Shown here: piece by piece, positions 6,431 through 11,402 of the stretch
Layout: every line of letters begins with the position of its first letter
Position numbering within the stretch: the stretch's first letter is position 1
Position numbers and translations under genes: made by a program
DNA from: an uncultured Eubacteriales bacterium
GTDB lineage: Bacteria > Bacillota > Clostridia > Oscillospirales > CAG-272
Length of the DNA stretch: 11,402 bases
Direction of reading: 5' to 3'
NCBI GenBank assembly: GCA_934446285.1
Contig: CAKSEI010000034.1
Coordinates: 1 to 11,402, forward strand
Notes under the pieces: model-generated
What the model saw: only the letters and a program-made list of their open reading frames with translations
What the model was told of the DNA's origin: nothing
The model's database searches: none

Positions 6431-7597
6431 ATGGCAGACGTAAGGAACGAACTTGCCCGCTATGACGCGCAGGATGAGAAAAAAATCGACACAAACGGCA
6501 GAAAGGTACGCATAGGCATAATCGGTACGGGTTGGATTGCCGGCTCACACATCAAACAGTATCTCGAGATGCCCGACGTAGAGGTCGTGGCTCTCGCCGA
6601 CCTCGTGCCCGGTAAGGCTAAGGCTTTCGCCGAGTCATACGGACTCACGGACGCGCATTGCTATCTCTCCGACGAGGACCTTATAAAGGGTGAGCCGGAT
6701 ATCGACGGCGTGAGCATATGTACATATAACATGCAGCACGCACCGTGCGCCATTCACTGCCTCGATGCCGGTATCAACGTAATGCTTGAGAAGCCCTTTA
6801 CCGTTACTCTCGATGAGGCGATAGAGGTCATGCGTGCGGAGAAGCGCAGCGGCAAGATACTCACCATCGGTTTCCAGCCGAGAATGAGCGAGAACATGAA
6901 GATGATAAAGAAGATAGTCGACTCGGGCGAGCTCGGAAAAATCTACTACCTTCAGGCGGGCGGCGGACGCCGTCACGGCATCCCCACTCCCTACGGCACA
7001 TCATTTATAGCAAAGGAGACAGGTGGCGTAGGAGCCGTAGGAGATATCGGCTCTTACTCGCTCGATATGCTCTTAAAGGCCGTCGGATATCCGAAGCCGC
7101 TTACCGTTTCGGGCTATACGAGCGCTTATTTCGGAACAAATCCCGACTACTACCCGACCCATCCCGAATATGCGAAGGCTTTCGGCGTTGATGATTTCTC
7201 GGCTGCATTCATACGCCTTGAGGGAGACATCATCCTTGACTTCCGCATTTCATGGGCCATGAATATGGATACCTGCGGAGACGCTCTTATCCTCGGAACG
7301 GAGGGCGGACTGCGCATCCCCTCGACCGAATGCTGGAACGGTGAATTCTCGCGCCCGCTTACGGTCTACAAGCACGCGGGCGGACTCTCGGGTCAGCCGA
7401 TACAGTACGAAGTGCCCATGAAGCCGGCGGGAAATCTCTTCTATGACAAGCTGCGTTCGTTCGTTGACGCCATAAAGACGGGCGGCAAAGCAACCGTTCC
7501 CTCCTCGGAGATAATCTACAATCAGGCAATCATCGATGCTATCGTAAAGAGCGCCGAGCAGGGAAAAGAAGTCACGGTCGAAATCCCCGAAATTTAA
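6431..7597 (+). CDS. Gfo/Idh/MocA-family oxidoreductase, module 1 (DxGxY type)
   Basis: A 388-residue NAD(P)-dependent sugar or polyol dehydrogenase. An N-terminal extension of about 25 polar residues precedes the Rossmann fold, which begins VRIGIIGTGWIAGSH (26-40). The conserved EKP, which carries the catalytic Lys121 and contacts the nicotinamide, is at 120-122. The second conserved block reads GDIGSYSLD (204-212), so Tyr209 stands where many relatives have His; this D-x-G-x-Y form is seen in the glucose-fructose oxidoreductase and dihydrodiol dehydrogenase branch. The C-terminal alpha/beta domain runs to about 380. The ATG at 6431 lies one base past the isomerase stop, with AAAGGA about 13 bases upstream inside that gene. 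A TTG at 6419 is in frame but less convincing. The likely reaction is oxidation or reduction of a ring hydroxyl/keto group on the same intermediate as the neighbour. Confidence 0.92.
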   Translation: MADVRNELARYDAQDEKKIDTNGRKVRIGIIGTGWIAGSHIKQYLEMPDVEVVALADLVPGKAKAFAESYGLTDAHCYLSDEDLIKGEPDIDGVSICTYNMQHAPCAIHCLDAGINVMLEKPFTVTLDEAIEVMRAEKRSGKILTIGFQPRMSENMKMIKKIVDSGELGKIYYLQAGGGRRHGIPTPYGTSFIAKETGGVGAVGDIGSYSLDMLLKAVGYPKPLTVSGYTSAYFGTNPDYYPTHPEYAKAFGVDDFSAAFIRLEGDIILDFRISWAMNMDTCGDALILGTEGGLRIPSTECWNGEFSRPLTVYKHAGGLSGQPIQYEVPMKPAGNLFYDKLRSFVDAIKTGGKATVPSSEIIYNQAIIDAIVKSAEQGKEVTVEIPEI

Positions 7598-7607
7598 GTA
7601 TTACTTC

Positions 7608-7636
7608 TTGACTGCGGAGACGTAATATATTATAAT
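7608..7636 (+). promoter_or_regulatory. Strong internal promoter for the second module
   Basis: TTGACT (7608-7613), exactly 17 bp, and a perfect TATAAT (7631-7636) make this the best promoter in the window. It begins 10 bases after the stop of the first oxidoreductase. Start expected near 7643, giving a leader of about 90 bases before the next ATG. Confidence 0.85.
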
Positions 7637-7643
7637 ATATTAC
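7622..7643. promoter_or_regulatory. 22-bp perfect AT-rich palindrome centred on the -10
   Basis: GTAATATATTA (7622-7632) is followed immediately by its exact reverse complement (7633-7643). The dyad centre lies inside the TATAAT hexamer and the palindrome covers the probable start point. A protein dimer bound here would block the promoter. The half-site differs from the GTGTA motif near araC, so a different regulator may act here. No cognate regulator is identifiable in the window. Confidence 0.55.
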
Positions 7644-7683
7644 AATATTATAGTGTTTACGGCGACTTAGGTGAAGATATTTT

Positions 7684-7723
7684 CAGGCATACACTTCCGC
7701 AGGGCGTATGCCCTGCGGTTTTT
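7684..7723 (+). promoter_or_regulatory. Candidate transcription attenuator (terminator plus antiterminator)
   Basis: CCGCAGGGC (7697-7705), loop GTAT and GCCCTGCGG (7710-7718), then five T (7719-7723), form a perfect 9-bp intrinsic terminator. It lies downstream of the strong promoter and ends only three bases before the GGAGG of the gene it precedes (7726-7730). An alternative stem pairs CAGGCATAC (7684-7692) with GTATGCC (7706-7712) and, past a bulged C, TG (7714-7715). It uses the loop and right arm of the terminator, so the two folds exclude each other. AGTGT (7652-7656) can also pair with ACACT (7691-7695) and would free the terminator. The signal (small molecule, protein, ribosome) is unknown. 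A plain terminator for upstream read-through is the alternative. Confidence 0.6.
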
Positions 7724-7735
7724 ACGGAGGAATAT

Positions 7736-8704
7736 ATGAAACTCGGAGTACTAATCAATCTTTACGGCTCTATGCCCTTTGAGGACGCTCTTGAAAAGTG
7801 CAAGGCTCTCGGCATTGAGTCGGTCGAAATAGGCGCCGGCGGTTATCCCGGAAAGGCTCACTGCGATCCCGAAAAGCTGCTTGCCGACGAGAGCGAATTC
7901 AAGAAATTCATGTCCGTTATCGAGAAGAGCGACATTGAGGTGGCGGCGCTTGCCTGCCACGGCAACCCCGTCCACCCCGATAAAAAAATCGCTGCCGCTT
8001 ATGACAGCGACTTCAGAAACGCCGCACTGCTCGCCGAGAAGATGGGTGTAGACACGCTCGTCTGCTTCTCGGGCTGCCCCGGTGACAGCGAAACCTCGCA
8101 GCTGCCTAACTGGGTAACCTGCTCATGGCCGCCGGACTATGCAAAGATACTTGAGTATCAATGGAACGATGTGCTTATTCCCTATTGGAAAAAGACTGCC
8201 GACTTTGCCGCGTCGCACGGCATCGCGCATATCGCCTTTGAGATGCATCCCGGCTTCTGCGTATACAATCCCACTACCCTGCTGCGTCTGCGCGGTGAGG
8301 TAGGCGACATAATCGGTGCAAATCTCGACCCGAGTCACCTTTTCTGGCAGGGTATCGACCCGGTTGCCGCTGCAAAGGCACTCAAGGGGGCTATCTATCA
8401 CGTTCACGCAAAGGATACAAAGATAGACAGCTACAATACCGCTGTCAAGGGCGTACTCGATACCGGGCACTATTCGGACGAGGCAACCCGCTCTTGGATA
8501 TTCCGCACCGTAGGGTACGGTCACGGCGAGAGCTTTTGGCGTGACTTTGTGTCTGCGCTGCGCATGAGCGGCTACGACAGAGTGCTCTCAATTGAACATG
8601 AGGACTCTCTCATGACCATCGACGAGGGACTTGAAAAGGCTGTTAAATTCCTGCAGGGAATTATCATAAAAGAAAAAAAGCCCGGTTCAATCAGCTGGGC
8701 GTAA
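7736..8704 (+). CDS. Sugar phosphate isomerase/epimerase-like TIM-barrel protein, module 2
   Basis: A 322-residue xylose isomerase-like TIM-barrel protein, longer than the module 1 enzyme and only distantly similar to it. Metal-ligand-type residues are all in place: FEMHPGF (E169), NLDPSHLFWQG (D198, H201), HVHAKDT (H224) and SIEHEDS (E287). It begins LGVLINLYGSMPFEDALEKCKALGIESVEIG, with CHGNPVHPD (75-82) near the active-site mouth. The long GVLDTGHYSDEATRSWIFRTVGYGHG segment (about 239-264) is typical of the subgroup that travels with Gfo/Idh/MocA dehydrogenases. GGAGG lies five bases before the ATG. Known relatives include inosose isomerases and dehydratases and the TIM-barrel subunit of gut bacterial C-deglycosidases (DgpC-like). 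Which reaction applies here is not decidable by eye. The next gene starts 19 bp downstream. Confidence 0.9.
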   Translation: MKLGVLINLYGSMPFEDALEKCKALGIESVEIGAGGYPGKAHCDPEKLLADESEFKKFMSVIEKSDIEVAALACHGNPVHPDKKIAAAYDSDFRNAALLAEKMGVDTLVCFSGCPGDSETSQLPNWVTCSWPPDYAKILEYQWNDVLIPYWKKTADFAASHGIAHIAFEMHPGFCVYNPTTLLRLRGEVGDIIGANLDPSHLFWQGIDPVAAAKALKGAIYHVHAKDTKIDSYNTAVKGVLDTGHYSDEATRSWIFRTVGYGHGESFWRDFVSALRMSGYDRVLSIEHEDSLMTIDEGLEKAVKFLQGIIIKEKKPGSISWA

Positions 8705-8723
8705 AGCAAAAGGACACTTTCAA

Positions 8724-9770
8724 ATGAAGAAGAACTTAGTAGTTATCGGCTACGGCGGAATGGGCGGCGGCTTTCACGTAAAAAACGCTCTTAAGAGCGA
8801 CGTGGTAAACCTGCTCGGCATATATGATACCGACCCGGAGAAACAGAAAAAAGCAGTCGAAAACGGACTGTACTCTTATTCGTCTCTTGATGAGGTGATA
8901 GCGGACGAGAGAGTCGACATGGTGACGGTAGCGATACCCAACGATTCGCACCTTGATACGGTTGTGCGCTGCCTTGAGGGCGGCAAAAACGTCTTGTGCG
9001 AGAAGCCCGTTGCGATGAGCTCCGCAGAACTTGAAGAGATGATTGCCGCGTCAAAAAAATCCGGCAAAATCTTCTCCGTCCATCAGAACAGACGTTGGGA
9101 CGTTGATTTTCTCGCCATGAAAGAGATATACAACTCCGGCGCCGTAGGTGAGGTTTTTGACATTGAGAGCAGAATTCACGGTTCACGCGGAATTCCCTCC
9201 GACTGGCGCTGCCTGAAGGCACACGGCGGCGGGATGATGCTTGACTGGGGCGTTCATCTCATTGACCAGATACTTCAGATAGTAAATTCGCCCGTCAAGA
9301 GCGTATACTGCGAGACTGAGCACATAACGACCTCGGAGGTCGATGACGGATTCAAGCTTCATCTGAAATTTGAAAACGGCTGCCGCGCTCTTATCGAGGT
9401 CGGCACGTACAACTTCATTTCCATGCCGCGATTCTATATGCGCGGTAAAAAGGGCACCGCACTCATCCGCGACTGGAGAGAGAATGCTCAGGTCGTAGAG
9501 TGCACGCACTGGAACGAGAGCGAGGTTCTGCCCGTCGAGACTGCGGCAGGGCTTACAAAGACCATGGCACCGCGCGATGAGCTTACCACAAAGTCATATG
9601 AGTGGTCAAGACCCGCGAGCGATGTCCACGACTATTACCGCAACTTCACCGCCGCGATAGACGGTAAAGAGGAGCAGCTCGTCACGCACGAGCAGATGCT
9701 GCGCGTAATGCGCCTCATGGAGGCAGCTCTCGACTCGGGCGAAAAGAACGCGGTCGTAGCATTTGAATAA
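8724..9770 (+). CDS. Gfo/Idh/MocA-family oxidoreductase, module 2 (DxGxH type)
   Basis: A 348-residue NAD(P)-dependent oxidoreductase. The Rossmann domain starts near the N-terminus with VVIGYGGMGGGFH (6-18), in which the glycines of the dinucleotide loop are visible. IPNDSHLD (71-78) follows, and LCEKPVAMS (91-99) has catalytic Lys94. The substrate domain has the classical MLDWGVHLIDQIL (172-184) with Asp174, His178 and Asp181. It therefore differs at the catalytic position from the module 1 enzyme, which has Tyr. It lies 19 bp after the isomerase gene, with AAAGGAC about eight bases before the ATG, so the two are co-transcribed. A likely role is the redox partner step of the isomerase-like enzyme, for example making or removing a 3-keto group. 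A hairpin follows the stop. Confidence 0.92.
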   Translation: MKKNLVVIGYGGMGGGFHVKNALKSDVVNLLGIYDTDPEKQKKAVENGLYSYSSLDEVIADERVDMVTVAIPNDSHLDTVVRCLEGGKNVLCEKPVAMSSAELEEMIAASKKSGKIFSVHQNRRWDVDFLAMKEIYNSGAVGEVFDIESRIHGSRGIPSDWRCLKAHGGGMMLDWGVHLIDQILQIVNSPVKSVYCETEHITTSEVDDGFKLHLKFENGCRALIEVGTYNFISMPRFYMRGKKGTALIRDWRENAQVVECTHWNESEVLPVETAAGLTKTMAPRDELTTKSYEWSRPASDVHDYYRNFTAAIDGKEEQLVTHEQMLRVMRLMEAALDSGEKNAVVAFE

Positions 9771-9778
9771 AAAGCAAA

Positions 9779-9815
9779 AAGGAGAAATCGTCTGCATGTT
9801 GATTTCTCCTTTCCT
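9779..9815 (+). terminator. Terminator-like hairpin after the sugar operon
   Basis: AAGGAGAAATC (9779-9789) and GATTTCTCCTT (9801-9811) form a perfect 11-bp stem nine bases after the oxidoreductase stop. The following TTTCCTATTT is an imperfect U tract, so termination may be partial. Confidence 0.65.
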
Positions 9816-9828
9816 ATTTGCGTATAAT
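9799..9828 (+). promoter_or_regulatory. Possible orphan promoter in the noncoding region
   Basis: TTGATT (9799-9804), 18 bp and TATAAT (9823-9828) read to the right with no gene ahead on that strand before 10072. Transcription would enter the hairpin at 9828-9859 and the palindromic stretch beyond. It could drive a small RNA, or be a chance match. Confidence 0.3.
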
Positions 9829-9859
9829 AAATGTCGCTTTCAAGTGAAAGCGGCATTTA
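9828..9859. repeat. 14-bp inverted repeat
   Basis: TAAATGTCGCTTTC (9828-9841) pairs with GAAAGCGGCATTTA (9846-9859) around the loop AAGT, with a single G-U pair. No T run follows, so it is not a clear terminator on either strand. Confidence 0.6.
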
Positions 9860-9872
9860 CTGTATGTAATCC

Positions 9873-10070
9873 AAAAGAGAACCATAGGCGAGGGTTTCTC
9901 ATCTTTCACGCCTACGGCGCGAAATTCACGAGCTTTTTGTAAAAAGCTCTGCAAAAACTTCAAAAAAAGGGATATGAAAAAGCTTTACTCTCGCTGAAAC
10001 ATCATGCGTATGCAAAAGCTTTTGCGCAGCTTTTCGAGAAAAGCTGCGCAAAAAACTGCCGTTCTCTTTT
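9873..10070. repeat. 198-bp palindrome-rich noncoding element with 10-bp terminal inverted repeats
   Basis: The ends AAAAGAGAAC (9873-9882) and GTTCTCTTTT (10061-10070) are exact inverted repeats. Inside are GAGCTTTTT-GT-AAAAAGCTC (9930-9949), the 14-bp palindrome GCAAAAGCTTTTGC (10012-10025) and a 16-bp perfect stem (10020-10035 with 10038-10053, GCGCAGC arms). AAAAGCT occurs in alternating orientation at least six times. No reading frame is convincing. No target-site duplication is visible. It could be a MITE-like or REPIN-like dispersed element, or a terminator region for the leftward peptidase gene, although no U tract follows the stems. Confidence 0.45.
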
Positions 10071-10072
10071 TT

Positions 10073-10900
10073 TTAGTTGAAATTGATTTCACCTGCTTCC
10101 TTGAGAGACTGCCTGAGCGCGCTGCTGATGCTCGCCGCGCGTGAGCTTATCGTCTGAATGGCGAATTTCCGCCTGTCGTCGTTCTGCTCGCGTACTATCT
10201 CTTCATATGTCTGCGCTCCCGGGAATTTTATATACTTAAAATACCCGTAATATGAGTGATCCTCGGCGTATTCCTCCCACGTAAAATACTTCACACGGAT
10301 TTTAGCGCCGATATTGCCCTCCCATACGGTAAATCCGTCATTGTCCTTTTCAATAATTATCTGAGAGTGATGGTAGCAGTCATATGAGTCTATCTCGTCT
10401 ATCTCCTCCATGATGCGTATGCATGCACCGAGGCGCGCGGCACCGACAAAGCGCTTTGCATTCTCCGCAGTTATTCTGCGCTCCTCGCCACGCGGCACAT
10501 CGCGCAGCATATCGTCGTCCGTACCGCGCCGCGTGGTAAAATCCACTCCCCATATCGCACGATAGGCACTGCGTGCGAAATACCAACAGTCGGGCGCTTG
10601 CTCGTCCGGCATAAGCCCCGCCGTCGGCACAGTTACGCTCACGTCGTCCGATACGGGTATCTCATAGCTTTTTGCGGGTTCTGCCTCACCTGTCTCGGCC
10701 TCTGTCGTTTCGCTTTCCGGTATGATATCGGGCGGATCGGTATTGAGAGTCAGCCCGCTGCTCTCCGTATTGTCGGTACTCTCGGGCAGAGCTTCGGCAA
10801 ATTTTACAGACGAAATAATAAAAAACGAAAAGAACAGCATAAGAGCAAAAAAAGCCGTGCGACGGCTTTTTTTGCTGGAATTACTCTTTCTCATCATCAT
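10073..10900 (-). CDS. Secreted protein with possible Cys/His (NlpC/CHAP-like) peptidase core
   Basis: A 275-residue exported protein not assigned to a named family. A basic start (RKSNSSKKSRR) and a hydrophobic segment (about 15-32) lead to a possible signal peptidase I site AEA at 35-37. An acidic Ser/Thr/Glu/Pro-rich linker runs to about 80. The core has DCWYFARSAYRAIWGVDF (Cys105), ITAENAKRFVGAARLGACIRI and CYHHSQIIIEKDNDGFTVWEGN (His178, Asn196), then FTWEEYAEDHSYYGYFKYIKFPG. A Cys at a helix start followed by HSQIII...VWEGN resembles the Cys-His-polar layout of papain-like CHAP/NlpC cell-wall amidases. This is inference. Three consecutive ATGs (10900, 10897, 10894) are possible starts. 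The gene overlaps the end of the preceding gene by up to 20 bp and has a poor ribosome site, so coupled translation is likely. Confidence 0.85.
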   Translation of the reverse strand: MMMRKSNSSKKSRRTAFFALMLFFSFFIISSVKFAEALPESTDNTESSGLTLNTDPPDIIPESETTEAETGEAEPAKSYEIPVSDDVSVTVPTAGLMPDEQAPDCWYFARSAYRAIWGVDFTTRRGTDDDMLRDVPRGEERRITAENAKRFVGAARLGACIRIMEEIDEIDSYDCYHHSQIIIEKDNDGFTVWEGNIGAKIRVKYFTWEEYAEDHSYYGYFKYIKFPGAQTYEEIVREQNDDRRKFAIQTISSRAASISSALRQSLKEAGEINFN

Positions 10901-11309
10901 TCAGTCTGACGCATGAGGCGCAGTCAGCGCCGTCCTCGTCACACTGGCAAACGCACGTAAAGTGACCGCCGCAGTGAGGGCAGACAACATCCTCAGGGTC
11001 GGCATCAGCCTCAAAGCAGAAACTCTTGCCGCAATCGGGACAAGTCGCCTCAACAAAATCGCAGTCAAGCTCATCGTCATCGTCGTCATCCTCAAAGAGG
11101 TACTCTTCGACTTCTCCGAGGTCATAGTCAAGCTCGTCTACGTAGTCTGCAATAGACTCCTGCTCGTCCTGAATATCCGCTACGTCCATCGCGAGGTCGT
11201 CAAGGATATCTACGACTGCGGAAAGGATTTTTCCCTCTCTCGTTGAGAGGTCAAGCTCCATTCCATCCATAATGCCCTTAAGGTGGGCAACCTTTTCGGA
11301 AATTGTCAT
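10881..11309 (-). CDS. CD1247-type acidic protein with zinc ribbon
   Basis: A 142-residue cytoplasmic protein resembling the Clostridia family named after the CD1247 N-terminal domain. The N-terminus (1-45) has SEKVAHLKGIMDGMELD and EGKILSAVVDILDDLA, a helical pair. A coiled-coil-like acidic helix follows (about 45-72), then a run of six Asp (74-79). The C-terminal half carries CPDC (90-93) and CPHC (110-113), a four-Cys zinc ribbon, plus extra cysteines in a CVCQCDED...DCASC tail. GGAGG nine bases before the ATG fixes the start. It lies 47 bp after the EF-P stop and overlaps the next gene, so the three appear co-transcribed. The function is unknown in the family; a regulatory or translation-associated role would be only a guess. 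Confidence 0.88.
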   Translation of the reverse strand: MTISEKVAHLKGIMDGMELDLSTREGKILSAVVDILDDLAMDVADIQDEQESIADYVDELDYDLGEVEEYLFEDDDDDDELDCDFVEATCPDCGKSFCFEADADPEDVVCPHCGGHFTCVCQCDEDGADCASCVRLNDDEKE

Positions 11310-11356
11310 TTCTTTATCCTCCGTTCGTTTTTTAAACTGTGACTCTTCCGCCGAAA

Positions 11357-11402
11357 TTATGCGCGGGAGAGATACTCGCCTGTACGTGTATCTATCTTGA
11401 CC
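11357..11402 (-). CDS. efp: Elongation factor P, C-terminal end only
   Basis: The last 14 residues of a gene entering from the right edge read VKIDTRTGEYLSRA and then TAA. The I-D-T-R-T-G-E-Y-L block is the conserved C-terminus of elongation factor P, the tRNA-shaped factor that rescues ribosomes stalled at polyproline. The piece is short, but the match is to a highly conserved signature. The placement upstream of a CD1247-type gene agrees with what I recall of Clostridia gene order. The rest of the gene is outside the window. Confidence 0.85.
   Translation of the reverse strand, partial: VKIDTRTGEYLSRA

Noticed and set aside
8791..9222. 143-codon minus-strand frame opposite the second oxidoreductase
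   Set aside because: Ser/Arg-rich shadow of a clear Gfo/Idh/MocA gene without any start signals.
10020..10053. Classical intrinsic terminator of the leftward peptidase gene
   Set aside because: The 16-bp stem is strong, but no U tract follows it on the minus strand, so I list it as part of the palindromic element instead.
9873..10070. CRISPR array
   Set aside because: The AAAAGCT repeats are short, alternate in orientation and have no regular spacing or unique spacers; no cas genes are present.
11068..11092. Trinucleotide microsatellite (GAT/GAC run)
   Set aside because: It simply encodes the acidic Asp run of the CD1247-type protein with mixed codons; the repeat is impure and short.

Overview
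The window looks like a chromosomal segment of a gut-type Clostridia (Firmicutes), most likely an Oscillospiraceae/Ruminococcaceae-like lineage. The reasons are strong GGAGG-type ribosome sites, consensus-like TTGACA/TATAAT promoters, short intrinsic terminators, diacylglyceryl-type lipoproteins, an EF-P/CD1247-type gene pair, and a moderately high GC content with frequent ATA isoleucine codons. This placement is inferred from sequence style, not from a database search.

Layout. (1) 1-656, minus: an OmpR/PhoB-family response regulator, cut at its C-terminal end by the window edge, with a PhoP-box-like direct repeat in its own promoter region. (2) 868-1962, plus: the universal YchF ATPase with a good promoter and terminator. 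(3) 2281-4133, plus: two tandem, paralogous secreted lipoproteins of unknown function. They are separated by a 428-bp structured intergenic region and closed by a strong bidirectional terminator. (4) 4196-4600, minus: a small membrane zinc-ribbon protein, probably starting at TTG. (5) 4686-9770: a carbohydrate locus. An AraC-family regulator (minus) is divergent from two consecutive modules, each made of a TIM-barrel sugar isomerase-like protein plus a Gfo/Idh/MocA NAD(P)-dependent oxidoreductase. (6) 9771-10072: a noncoding, palindrome-rich stretch. (7) 10073-11402, minus: the tail of elongation factor P, a CD1247-type zinc-ribbon protein, and a secreted protein with a plausible Cys/His peptidase-like core.

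The carbohydrate locus is the most interesting part. araC and the first module share a roughly 33-bp control region in which the two divergent promoters lie exactly on top of each other, with GTGTA-type half-sites between and beside them. The second module has its own near-consensus promoter, whose -10 is the centre of a 22-bp perfect palindrome. That promoter is followed by a terminator hairpin ending just before the ribosome site and by an overlapping alternative stem that could act as an antiterminator. No kinase, transporter or glycosidase lies in the window. The gene content fits an oxidise-rearrange/eliminate-reduce route on a sugar or glycoside (3-keto chemistry, inositol-like or C-/O-glycoside breakdown), but the substrate cannot be read from the sequence.
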